This document shows, piece by piece, positions 24,726-32,346 of a DNA stretch of 32,346 nt; within the stretch, counting starts at the first letter, position 1, and each line of letters starts with the position of its first letter. Under the pieces are notes generated by a model. That model did no database searches. It was not told the origin of the DNA and saw only the letters and a program-made list of their open reading frames with translations. Location of the stretch: positions 1-32,346 of the forward strand of contig CALLII010000123.1 of the NCBI GenBank assembly GCA_938009745.1, written 5' to 3'. The position numbers and the translations under genes were made by a program. The stretch is from an uncultured Flavobacteriales bacterium (lineage in GTDB: Bacteria; Bacteroidota; Bacteroidia; Flavobacteriales_D; CAJJDF01).

Positions 24726-25397
24726 CTACTTGGCTAAAGTCACACTATTTTTAATGGAGGATTTATCAGCAATTATATCTACAACATTTAACTGCATCAT
24801 AATGGCTTTTTTGTTGGCTGCAATCCTAGCATTTGAATTAGAAACAGAAACTACTTCTTGCTCAAATTTACAAATTGAAATTATTTTTGCACCCTGAAAA
24901 ACCTTTTTATCCTCAAGGTTTAAATTCTCATACTCGTCTTTAAATGTTGAGTTAAAATATCGATAAAAAACATTCTTCCCTATGTCATAACCAAACTGGT
25001 TGTCATGAGTATTATCCTGAAGGTTTTTAGCAATTCTCACGTTCTTAACCGCACTGTTTAAGGCTTCTAGATTATCAAATTTACAACTGAACACAAAAAT
25101 AAAATTATCAAAATCTAATTTTTTAGTAAACTCAGATATTCCTTTGGTTTGCTTCACTAGTCGCTCCAGAACCTTTATTTCCTCTCGTATTTGGGTTTCG
25201 CTAGGTACGGAGTGTCCGTTAATTTTATCCATTAACATAATAGATTTTAGCTTGGTTTTACTTTGGCTAAAATTAGCTGTAAACGAATATGTTCCACTAC
25301 CGTCTTCTTTCAGGTTTACCTCCTCCAACAGCTCAAAGCAGCTAGATGAAACTAAACACAGTAGAATAAGAAAAAAGTAGGTGACTCGATTTTTCAT
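24726..25397 (-). CDS. Lipoprotein of unknown function (LppM-like opening)
   Basis: This 223-residue protein has a lipobox 'CLVSSSC' at Cys20. The mature start, 'ELLEEVNLKEDGSGTYSFTANF', resembles the DGSG opening of LppM-type lipoprotein domains, which are beta-rich and membrane-associated. The rest, with 'FDNFIFVFSCKFDNLEALNSAV', is not recognised. It is the first gene of the three-gene set, and its product probably sits at the outer or inner membrane facing the periplasm. A TAATTTAG box just upstream of the ATG on the minus strand is a one-mismatch -7 candidate. Confidence 0.65.
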   Translation of the reverse strand: MKNRVTYFFLILLCLVSSSCFELLEEVNLKEDGSGTYSFTANFSQSKTKLKSIMLMDKINGHSVPSETQIREEIKVLERLVKQTKGISEFTKKLDFDNFIFVFSCKFDNLEALNSAVKNVRIAKNLQDNTHDNQFGYDIGKNVFYRYFNSTFKDEYENLNLEDKKVFQGAKIISICKFEQEVVSVSNSNARIAANKKAIMMQLNVVDIIADKSSIKNSVTLAK

Positions 25398-25438
25398 GTT
25401 CTAAATTAAGGCTTTATGGATTAGTTAAGTGAATATTT

Positions 25439-25455
25439 AACCTTTTTATAAGGTT
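25439..25455 (-). repeat. Small inverted repeat after the permease gene
   Basis: AACCTT (25439-25444) and AAGGTT (25450-25455) form perfect 6-base arms with a 5-base loop, just downstream of the LptF/G-type gene on the minus strand. It lacks a clear T-run, so it is only a weak terminator candidate or may mark the promoter of the lipoprotein gene. Confidence 0.25.
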
Positions 25456-25458
25456 GTA

Positions 25459-26907
25459 TTAAGCCTTTTTCTTTTTGAAAACACTCAAAACAAAAGTTCC
25501 TATTTTCTTAAAAAACCTTCCGTACAATTCAAAATCAAATATTTTGGATTCGGTAGCAGCTTGGTAAGTGAATATAATTCCTAAAGGTAAAAGCACTAAC
25601 GAGCTCAACCACATACCAATATAAGGCGGAAATACTAAGCTCTCGCCCAATCGCTCACCAGTGATAGAAACTATGTAATACACCACAAATAAGGTAATTG
25701 CAATGGCGACTGGAATCCCCAATCCTCCTTTTTTTACGATAGCGCCAAGTGGAGCTCCTACCAAAAACAACAAAATACACGCCAATGAAAGGGTAAATTT
25801 TCTGTGCCATTCGGTTTCTACTTTAGCTTTGTACTTGGCTCTATTCATAAAATCTGAGCTTCGGTTATCCAGATAGTTCACTGAATTGTTTAGCCTGTTT
25901 ACAGTAGCTTTTAGCACAGCTTTTTGTTCCTGTGGTAGTAATGAGTCTAGATAGTAATAGGCAGGTTGAATGGTGTCCCAGTCGAAATTAGCTTGCTCTC
26001 GGGAGGCTGTTAATGAATTAGAATAATAACCTAATAAGCTCCGCTTTATGGTATCGTAATTTGCCTGAAGTGAATCTACAATTTTAGTCAATTTAAATAC
26101 TGGTAATAAATTGGGTTGCTCGCCATAATCCTCTTCGGAGGTTCTACTAAGTTGTAAGGAAGAAATATCAATTTTTTGGGTAGTCTCAAAAAACTCAATT
26201 TTTTGATTAGGAAGAATACTTTTCTCCTCCATAGGATTGCTGTAAGGATTTATCACTTCATTAATTTCACCTTCATATAAAGTTAAAACTAGGTAAGCTC
26301 CATCATCAGATTTTTTCATCTGACCTTGTTTGGCTCTTATTACTTTGCGGTATTTAAAAGTTGGATCGTGCTGGTAAATTAATATATCGCCTAGCATATT
26401 GGTAGCTTTATCTACTTCATTTGCTCGAATGCTATAATTATCTATTTCATTAAAAAACACACCTTCTTTAAGCACTAAAGAGAGCTTTTTGTTAGTCATG
26501 TCATTTATGAGGATTCTCTTTTTTAAATAGGCGTTACCCCAAACATAGTTAGAGAAATAAAATGAAATCCCGGCAAACATAATCATGATAAACAGCAAAG
26601 GACGCATAACTCTTAGTAAAGAGACTCCAGCAGCTTTGGCAGCTGTAAGCTCATTCTTTTCTCCCAAGTTGCCCATTGCCATAATGGATGACAATAAAAT
26701 TGCCAAAGGAAGTGCCATTGGAACGAATTCCAAAAAGGCATATAGCATTAATTCTGAGTAAATATTAACTCCTACTCCTTTTCCAACAAGGTCGTCTAAA
26801 TAAACGAACATAAATTGGATGATTAGCACAAATTCGGCTATGAAAAACGTTACCACAAAGGGCACGATATAGGATTTTATGATGAACCAATCGAGTTTTT
26901 TCAACAT
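25459..26907 (-). CDS. LPS export permease of the LptF/LptG family
   Basis: This 482-residue protein has the YjgP/YjgQ layout: membrane helices at the N-terminus ('YIVPFVVTFFIAEFVLIIQFMFVYLDDLVGKG', then 'FLEFVPMALPLAILLSSIMAMGNL' with 'ELTAAKAAGVSLLRVMRPL'), a periplasmic beta-jellyroll middle, and three C-terminal helices. It would form, with its paralogue and LptB, the ABC transporter that extracts LPS from the inner membrane. LptF and LptG cannot be separated with confidence here. No second permease gene is in the window. The START-like gene lies 33 bases upstream. Confidence 0.9.
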   Translation of the reverse strand: MLKKLDWFIIKSYIVPFVVTFFIAEFVLIIQFMFVYLDDLVGKGVGVNIYSELMLYAFLEFVPMALPLAILLSSIMAMGNLGEKNELTAAKAAGVSLLRVMRPLLFIMIMFAGISFYFSNYVWGNAYLKKRILINDMTNKKLSLVLKEGVFFNEIDNYSIRANEVDKATNMLGDILIYQHDPTFKYRKVIRAKQGQMKKSDDGAYLVLTLYEGEINEVINPYSNPMEEKSILPNQKIEFFETTQKIDISSLQLSRTSEEDYGEQPNLLPVFKLTKIVDSLQANYDTIKRSLLGYYSNSLTASREQANFDWDTIQPAYYYLDSLLPQEQKAVLKATVNRLNNSVNYLDNRSSDFMNRAKYKAKVETEWHRKFTLSLACILLFLVGAPLGAIVKKGGLGIPVAIAITLFVVYYIVSITGERLGESLVFPPYIGMWLSSLVLLPLGIIFTYQAATESKIFDFELYGRFFKKIGTFVLSVFKKKKA

Positions 26908-26940
26908 AAAAGGTTAACTAAATGGATAGGTAATTATTGT

Positions 26941-27327
26941 TTAAGCACCAATAACTCTTCTCAAATCATTGATTTGGCTTTCCCAAAGTAAAATATTTTC
27001 TTCTACTTCTTCTTGGTCATCTGCAAAATCAGTAACTACAAGAGCTACATCTTTTGTGATTCCGTCAATTTTAATTGCAAGCTCAAAATAAGTTGATGGA
27101 TCTTCGTCCTCTACCCATTTGAATCTTACATATTCGTTTTTACTTGCTCTTATAAGTTCCGCTTTTTCTTCTGAACCTTCCCAAAAGAAAGTATATATAT
27201 CTCCATCAATGTTTACATCATTACAGAACCAATCGGAAAGTCCGCTTGGTGTAGTCATCATGTCAAATAGGATTCCTACTGATGTTTTAATCGCTATCTC
27301 TTTTTGAAACTTTATTTTTTCTGACAT
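26941..27327 (-). CDS. START-like (SRPBCC) domain protein
   Basis: This 128-residue soluble protein is very acidic. 'TPSGLSDWFCNDV' and 'FFWEGSEEKAELI' followed by 'VRFKWVEDEDPSTYFE' and 'DVALVVTDFADDQEEVEE' match the small Bacteroidota START-like family, with an SRPBCC fold that binds hydrophobic ligands. Its ligand and role are unknown. Its position beside a lipid-export permease is suggestive only. It starts 33 bases before the permease gene, so the two are likely co-transcribed. Confidence 0.8.
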   Translation of the reverse strand: MSEKIKFQKEIAIKTSVGILFDMMTTPSGLSDWFCNDVNIDGDIYTFFWEGSEEKAELIRASKNEYVRFKWVEDEDPSTYFELAIKIDGITKDVALVVTDFADDQEEVEENILLWESQINDLRRVIGA

Positions 27328-27401
27328 TCTTTATTTGTTATTGAGCCCAATATAGTAAAAAAGTTGAACCTTTGATAAAATTCATTTTTTTTATTACTCC
27401 C

Positions 27402-27444
27402 AACTTATTAACCAATAGATTAAATTATTATCTATCAATAAGTT
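27402..27444. repeat. AT-rich nested inverted repeat between sixA-like and START-like genes
   Basis: Outer arms AACTTATT (27402-27409) and AATAAGTT (27437-27444) are perfect 8-base complements. Inner arms ATAGAT (27415-27420) and ATCTAT (27430-27435) are also perfect. They form a long interrupted stem. It sits downstream of the histidine phosphatase and upstream of the START-like gene (both minus strand). It may be a terminator, an operator or both. Confidence 0.3.
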
Positions 27445-27467
27445 ATTTGCAAATTTTAGTTTAAATT

Positions 27468-27959
27468 TTATTGCTCTTTTTTAGGGTAATCTACCCATTT
27501 TAATGAACCTGTGTCTCTAAAAACCTCTTGCCAATCGTCAGTGTCAAAAGTTATTTTTGTCATTCCTAAGGTTGGGAATTCAAAAAATTCACCACACAAG
27601 TAATCGCACAGCATTGAAATTCCTGGATTATGAGCAACAAGCATTATGGTTTCAATTGAATTATCTACATCATTAATAAACTGCATCATGGTAGAAACTG
27701 AGGAGTGATAAATAGCATCTTCAAATTGAATATCGCCAGTAGAATAATCAATTGCTTTGGCCAAAGCTATACTCGTTTGGGTAGTTCGTTTTGCCGAACT
27801 AGAAATTATCTTTTCAATAGATTCATTTCTATTCATTAGCCTTTCGCCCATTGTTGTTTTATCTCGGTTTCCTCTTTCATTCAATGGCCTTTCAAAATCA
27901 GATAAGTCTGTTTTGCTCCAACTAGATTTTGCATGCCTTACAAGAATTAGGTTTTTCAT
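27468..27959 (-). CDS. SixA-type histidine phosphatase
   Basis: This 163-residue protein has the phosphoglycerate-mutase-like histidine phosphatase signature: 'LVRHAKSSW' with the catalytic His at residue 8, 'ERPLNERG' with the conserved Arg and Asn, 'SSAKRTTQTS' and the second His in 'MLVAHNPGI'. The closest style is SixA, which in E. coli removes phosphate from phosphohistidine on NPr or ArcB. The partner here is unknown, and many Bacteroidota carry this gene as a housekeeping SixA-like protein. It is divergent from uvrA. Confidence 0.85.
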   Translation of the reverse strand: MKNLILVRHAKSSWSKTDLSDFERPLNERGNRDKTTMGERLMNRNESIEKIISSSAKRTTQTSIALAKAIDYSTGDIQFEDAIYHSSVSTMMQFINDVDNSIETIMLVAHNPGISMLCDYLCGEFFEFPTLGMTKITFDTDDWQEVFRDTGSLKWVDYPKKEQ

Positions 27960-28021
27960 TGTTCGTTCAGTTTTTATATCAGAAAGTTAAGAATACTTAT
28001 TCTATGATTTCAAATTAATTA

Positions 28022-28055
28022 ATAATCCAAAACATGAATTCTTTTGTTGGATTAT
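28022..28055. repeat. Inverted repeat in the phosphatase/uvrA divergent region
   Basis: ATAATCCAA (28022-28030) and TTGGATTAT (28047-28055) are perfect 9-base arms around a 16-base loop. It lies in the 126-base region between the divergent phosphatase and uvrA starts, so it may bind a regulator. A LexA box was not recognised. Confidence 0.35.
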
Positions 28056-28085
28056 AATTACCTTTAAAGTCGATTTAAAAATAGG

Positions 28086-30914
28086 TTGAAATCGAGCAAA
28101 AACCAAATAATAAGAGTGAGTAAAAATACTACGAAAGACTACATCCACATTAAAGGAGCTAGAGTTCACAATTTGAAAAATGTAGAGCTTAAAATTGCTA
28201 AAAATAAGCTTACCGTAATCACAGGACTTTCTGGTTCAGGTAAATCCTCTTTAGCTTTTGATACGCTTTATGCCGAAGGGCAAAGAAGGTACATTGAAAG
28301 TTTATCCTCTTACGCAAGGCAATTTTTAGGAAAACTAGAAAAGCCTGAAGTAGATTTTATCAAAGGAATTGCACCTGCTATTGCTATTGAACAAAAAGTT
28401 AACTCTCGTAACCCTAGATCTACAGTAGGAACAACTACTGAGGTTTACGATTATTTAAAATTACTATTTGCTAGAATTGGAAGAACAATTTCCCCAATTT
28501 CTGGTAACGAAGTAAAAAAAGACACTACCGAAGATGTAGTAAATTACCTCAACACTTTTCCAAAAGGAACCAAGGCTGCTGTATTATCAGAAATTAGTAT
28601 CTCCGAGCCAGAAAAATTAGCTCTTTACCTTGCTAATATTCAGGTTGAAGGGTATAACAGAATAGAATTAGACGGAGAAGTTTATTTGATTGAAGAAGTA
28701 TTAGAAAACCCTCCAAAAAAGTTTGAAACAGTAAAAATTGTAATTGATAGAGTTTCTATAGATCCTGAAACAGAAGAAAATGTTTCTAGATTATTCGATT
28801 CTGTAGAAATTGCTTTCCAGCAAAGTAATGGAAATTGCGAAGTGCAAATAAATGCTGAGGAGCAAATTTCGAGAGTTTTCTCAAATAAATTTGAACTGGA
28901 TGGAATGGAATTTCCAATTCCGCACGAACATATTTTTAGTTTTAATAATCCACTTGGAGCATGCCCAACTTGCGAGGGTTATGGAAAAACAATTGGAATT
29001 GACGAAGATTTAGTCATTCCTAATAAAAATTTATCGGTTTTTGAAGAGGCAATAGTTTGCTGGAAAGGGGAAAAAATGAGTGCTTGGAGCCAAGAATTAA
29101 TTCAAAGTTCTCACCAATTTGATTTCCCGATTCACAAACCTTATTATGAGTTAACTCCAGCACAAAAGAAACTACTTTGGACTGGAAACAAATACTTTAA
29201 AGGATTAACTGAGTTTTTCAAATTTGTAGAAAGCCAGTCGTACAAAATTCAATACCGAATAATGCTTAGTCGTTATCGAGGGAAAACTATTTGTACTACT
29301 TGTGATGGAAAAAGACTGAAAGCCAAAGCGGGTTATATTTTTGTTGGAGGTAAAAATATCTCTGATTTAATTGATATTTCGCTAGAAAAATGCGCTCAAT
29401 TTTTTGAAGATTTAGAGCTAACAGAAAGAGAAAAAGCAATCTCAAAAAGGATATTAACTGAAATTACTCAAAGACTTCAATTTTTGTTAGATGTTGGTTT
29501 AGGATACTTAACTCTTAATAGACTTTCTTCTACACTTTCGGGTGGAGAAAGCCAAAGAATAAACCTTGCAACCTCATTAGGAAGTAGTTTGGTAGGTTCT
29601 ATGTACATTTTGGATGAACCAAGTATTGGGTTGCACTCACGTGATACAGAAAGGCTAATTAAAGTCTTAAAATCACTGCGAGATATTGGAAACACTGTTG
29701 TTGTAGTGGAACATGATGAAGACATTATGCGAATAGCTGATGAAATCATTGATATGGGGCCAAGAGCCGGAAGTCATGGTGGAGAGGTTGTATTTCATGG
29801 AAATCACAAACAATTAATTGAATCAACAGCAAGTTTAACAGCCGACTATCTTACCGAAAGAAAGAAAATAAAAATCCCTACGGAAAGAAAAGTGAGTACA
29901 CGAAGCATTCAGTTTTTGGGTTGTAGAGAAAACAATTTACAAGGCATGGATATTTCTATTCCACTTAATATATTTTCAGTAATTACTGGGGTAAGTGGAA
30001 GTGGAAAATCTTCGTTAATTAAGCAAATTATATATCCTGCTCTTAAAAAACTGAAAGGAGGACACGCGTTTAAAACTGGAGATTTTATTAAAATGGAAGG
30101 CGATACCGACCATATTGATGAAGTTGAATTTATAGATCAAAATCCAATTGGGAAATCATCAAGAAGTAATCCTGCAACATACGTTAAAGCTTATGATGAA
30201 ATTAGAGCTTTGTATGCTAGCTTAACCCACTCTAAAGTAAACGGATACAAAACCAAACACTTTTCGTTTAATACCGAAGGAGGAAGATGCGAATCTTGTT
30301 CTGGTGATGGTACTATAAAAGTAAATATGCAGTTTATGGCTGATATTTCTTTAGTTTGTGATGAGTGTAGAGGGAAACGGTTTAAACCAGAAGTACTTGA
30401 AATAAAATACAAAGAGAAATCTATTTTTGATATTCTTGAACTAACAATTGATGACGCTATTGACTTTTTTATGGTTTCGGAAGAAAAATATGGGAAGAAA
30501 ATTGCCAATAAACTTCAGCCATTACAAGATGTTGGATTGGGATATTTAAAAATGGGACAATCTTCCAACACACTATCTGGAGGTGAAGCACAAAGAATTA
30601 AATTAGCCTCATTTTTAGTAAAGGAAAAATCATCAAAACGTACCTTATTTATTTTTGATGAACCAACTACTGGTCTTCATTTTGAGGATATTCAGAAACT
30701 GCTTAAAGCTTTTTATGCGCTTATCGATAAAGGAAATTCTTTATTGGTAATTGAACACAACATGGAGGTAATAAAATGTGCCGATTGGGTGTTGGACCTA
30801 GGTCCTGGCGGAGGAGAATACGGAGGAAACCTAGTTTTTGAAGGGACCCCAGAAAATTTAGCTAAAAACAAAAAATCGTATACAGCTCAATACTTAAAAG
30901 AGAAATTAAACTAA
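28086..30914 (+). CDS. uvrA: Excinuclease ABC subunit A
   Basis: UvrA is the damage sensor of nucleotide excision repair; as a dimer it loads UvrB onto lesions. This 942-residue protein has two ABC ATPase modules: Walker A 'GLSGSGKSS' near residue 47 and 'GVSGSGKSS' near residue 636, and signatures 'TLSGGESQRI' and 'TLSGGEAQRI'. Zinc-binding Cys pairs are 'CPTCEGYG' with 'CTTCDG', and 'CESCSGDG' with 'CDECRG'. A UvrB-binding segment is present between the first Walker A and the first zinc site, so it is not a truncated UvrA2. Many Bacteroidota carry two uvrA genes and I cannot tell which this is. The ORF starts at TTG 28086; GTG at 28116 is an equally good start and gives the usual short N-terminus before 'GARVHNLKN'. 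Confidence 0.95.
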   Translation: MKSSKNQIIRVSKNTTKDYIHIKGARVHNLKNVELKIAKNKLTVITGLSGSGKSSLAFDTLYAEGQRRYIESLSSYARQFLGKLEKPEVDFIKGIAPAIAIEQKVNSRNPRSTVGTTTEVYDYLKLLFARIGRTISPISGNEVKKDTTEDVVNYLNTFPKGTKAAVLSEISISEPEKLALYLANIQVEGYNRIELDGEVYLIEEVLENPPKKFETVKIVIDRVSIDPETEENVSRLFDSVEIAFQQSNGNCEVQINAEEQISRVFSNKFELDGMEFPIPHEHIFSFNNPLGACPTCEGYGKTIGIDEDLVIPNKNLSVFEEAIVCWKGEKMSAWSQELIQSSHQFDFPIHKPYYELTPAQKKLLWTGNKYFKGLTEFFKFVESQSYKIQYRIMLSRYRGKTICTTCDGKRLKAKAGYIFVGGKNISDLIDISLEKCAQFFEDLELTEREKAISKRILTEITQRLQFLLDVGLGYLTLNRLSSTLSGGESQRINLATSLGSSLVGSMYILDEPSIGLHSRDTERLIKVLKSLRDIGNTVVVVEHDEDIMRIADEIIDMGPRAGSHGGEVVFHGNHKQLIESTASLTADYLTERKKIKIPTERKVSTRSIQFLGCRENNLQGMDISIPLNIFSVITGVSGSGKSSLIKQIIYPALKKLKGGHAFKTGDFIKMEGDTDHIDEVEFIDQNPIGKSSRSNPATYVKAYDEIRALYASLTHSKVNGYKTKHFSFNTEGGRCESCSGDGTIKVNMQFMADISLVCDECRGKRFKPEVLEIKYKEKSIFDILELTIDDAIDFFMVSEEKYGKKIANKLQPLQDVGLGYLKMGQSSNTLSGGEAQRIKLASFLVKEKSSKRTLFIFDEPTTGLHFEDIQKLLKAFYALIDKGNSLLVIEHNMEVIKCADWVLDLGPGGGEYGGNLVFEGTPENLAKNKKSYTAQYLKEKLN

Positions 30915-30936
30915 GTTTAGTTCATCTCTCTTTTAA
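30894..30936. terminator. Likely bidirectional terminator between uvrA and the CotH gene
   Basis: TTAAAAGAGA (30894-30903) pairs perfectly with TCTCTTTTAA (30927-30936). The 23-base loop holds a further small palindrome (AAACT-A-AGTTT). Convergent genes end on each side and the stem ends in A-rich and T-rich sides, so it could serve both strands. It overlaps the last codons of uvrA. Confidence 0.45.
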
Positions 30937-30959
30937 TGTATTTCTCAAAATGAGCTTTA

Positions 30960-32321
30960 TTAAGGAGCATAAATATTTGCTGCATTAACCTGTGTAGAAT
31001 TATGCGATATAAGAGTGCTTACTGCCGAATTAAAACTTCCTATTCCTGTTAAGAAAGTATATCCAGTTTCTTCATTATTGGCAGAAGTATATAATAAATT
31101 TTGTTGCGTATTATAAATTGCGCTCATTCTACTTGTAGTAAAAGATGAATTTGCAAAGCTCTTTACATATGCTTTATAAGTTGTTTCGTAATCGTTATTA
31201 TTAATCAAATAATTAATCAGTGGCCAATCTGTACCAGTTGTGTTCATTGCAAATGGAAGTGGCGATTTACGACCATTACCTGATGTAAATGCTTCATTAT
31301 TATCCCAAACTATCCATCTTAGTTTACCCATTGCTGGATCATTGTATAGGTAGTAATTATGAGTCATGTTTCCATAAGTATCCCAGTTTTGAATGGTATT
31401 ATTTGCTGCCAAATATTTAAGAAATCCGTCCACATCAAATATTGCCTCTAACCCTGCTTTCCATGCAGTTGGGTCAGATGTTCTTGTAGATGCATGAAGT
31501 GCATCATACATTGCTTGAATATCTTCTCTTCCAGTTGTTTTATTAGTTTTTTTCTCAAAATCATTTAAATCAAATCCTGAAGTAGCAAATGCTGCTCCAT
31601 CACCATCTGGCTTGTAACAATTACCGGATTCACTTCCGAAAAAATCAGTTAAAAAAGAATCGAATACAACTTCGCACATAGTGTAAATCCCATAATATTG
31701 GTAAGATCCAGTTCCTTTGTCAATGTATATTTCGTAAAAAGCTGTTCGAACAGCTGGCACTCCAAAGTTTCTAAAAACATCACAGGCCGATTTTTCTCTC
31801 ATAAAAGATTTATCATTAAAGTTACTACTCATTGATAACTCCTTAAATCCATAAAACCTCTGGTTATTAATTTCTGGATTTTCATCTTCAAACTCATCAA
31901 ACTGAAATCTCAATGGTAGTTTATTAGAGTTTGCTGTTAAACTAGAATTTCCTTTGTATCTAACACCTACATCATACCATTGTTTTCCGTTAAAATAAAA
32001 ATCGGCTGCAAAGTAAAGAGGTGTTTGATCCGAAAAAGAACTCCCTCCTCCAGATGCACTTAGCACATCAGATAAATCTGTTTGCATGGCTGCCCATTCG
32101 TCTGCTGTAAAAACAATCTCAATTTTGTTTACTTTAGTTTCATTAAAAACTACGTCATAATTTGGGTCTACATTATTAGAGTGAGTTTCTGTTGTCCAAT
32201 CTGCAGGTCTTGCTCTTCCACTTTCTTCGTCTTCTAGTAAAATTACTTTCCTACAAGAGATAATAGCGCTTGCCATTATTATTAATATCATAGTTTTTTT
32301 AAAAGTAGTTATCATGTTCAT
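30960..32321 (-). CDS. CotH-kinase family lipoprotein
   Basis: This 453-residue protein has a lipobox 'SAIISC' at Cys23. It then has the CotH family layout: 'KVNKIEIVFTADEW' at the start, 'VGVRYKGNSSL', 'FYGFKELSMSSNFNDKSFMREKSACDVFRNFGVPA', 'YYGIYTMCEVV' and 'LRWIVWDNNEAF'. The last holds the Asp expected at the metal site. CotH proteins are atypical kinases that phosphorylate surface or spore proteins; in Bacteroidota many are secreted or lipid-anchored, with unknown targets. There is no type IX sorting domain. Met1 and Met3 are both usable starts. The window ends 25 bases upstream, so its promoter is only partly visible. Confidence 0.88.
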   Translation of the reverse strand: MNMITTFKKTMILIIMASAIISCRKVILLEDEESGRARPADWTTETHSNNVDPNYDVVFNETKVNKIEIVFTADEWAAMQTDLSDVLSASGGGSSFSDQTPLYFAADFYFNGKQWYDVGVRYKGNSSLTANSNKLPLRFQFDEFEDENPEINNQRFYGFKELSMSSNFNDKSFMREKSACDVFRNFGVPAVRTAFYEIYIDKGTGSYQYYGIYTMCEVVFDSFLTDFFGSESGNCYKPDGDGAAFATSGFDLNDFEKKTNKTTGREDIQAMYDALHASTRTSDPTAWKAGLEAIFDVDGFLKYLAANNTIQNWDTYGNMTHNYYLYNDPAMGKLRWIVWDNNEAFTSGNGRKSPLPFAMNTTGTDWPLINYLINNNDYETTYKAYVKSFANSSFTTSRMSAIYNTQQNLLYTSANNEETGYTFLTGIGSFNSAVSTLISHNSTQVNAANIYAP

Positions 32322-32346
32322 TAAGTTTTTAAATTACGTACTATCG

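Noticed and set aside
28086-30914. UvrA2-type paralogue lacking the UvrB-binding domain
   Set aside because: The segment between the first Walker A and the first zinc site is full length, so the UvrB-binding domain seems to be present.

Overview
The window looks like chromosomal DNA from a member of the Bacteroidota, most likely a marine-type flavobacterium (Flavobacteriales). The DNA is AT-rich. Several upstream regions carry the Bacteroidota -7 promoter form TAnnTTTG. The gene content is also typical: a PorP/SprF-type protein, type IX secretion (T9SS) type B sorting domains, PKD-repeat surface proteins, a long SecA without a C-terminal zinc motif, DUF4292 and DUF4836-like proteins, and many short-lipobox lipoproteins. 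No rRNA, tRNA, CRISPR array, insertion sequence or phage gene was seen. Coding density is high and no gene-free stretch exceeds 300 bases.

Left region (1-4550): a four-gene plus-strand module encodes a PorP/SprF-like outer-membrane protein, a six-PKD secreted protein with a type B sorting domain, an ECF sigma factor, and a membrane-anchored protein overlapping the sigma gene by 11 bases. That last protein has the layout of an anti-sigma factor, but its periplasmic part resembles a SprB-like repeat followed by a degenerate type B sorting domain. I propose this as a surface-signalling system in which the regulator mimics the exported adhesin. It is the most interesting item in the window.

Centre-left (4750-11866): secA, an orphan periplasmic-binding-type lipoprotein, a DUF2867-like protein, a polysaccharide flippase, a possible permuted papain-fold protein and a small partner all lie on the plus strand with tight spacing. 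Next (11932-13900) come a second ECF sigma factor with a TTG start, a 70-residue single-pass membrane protein, and a lipoprotein-like protein with a TonB C-terminal domain. The last has its own promoter, whose -7 box lies in a perfect inverted repeat.

Centre (13904-18574, minus): an envelope operon of sugar nucleotidyltransferase, TPR lipoprotein, DUF4292 lipoprotein and an EnvC-like degenerate LytM protein. Divergent from it (18742-21183, plus) are a Wzz-like chain-length regulator and an O-antigen-ligase-like membrane protein.

Right region (21180-32321): three minus-strand genes of unknown function (lipoprotein, DUF4836-like 719-residue protein, membrane-anchored 436-residue protein), then lptF/lptG-type permease, a START-like protein and a SixA-type histidine phosphatase. 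uvrA lies on the plus strand and converges on a CotH-family lipoprotein across a likely bidirectional terminator. The window is dominated by cell-envelope work: Sec export, T9SS surface display, polysaccharide assembly, LPS transport and peptidoglycan hydrolase control. All calls come from reading the sequence; no homology search was run.
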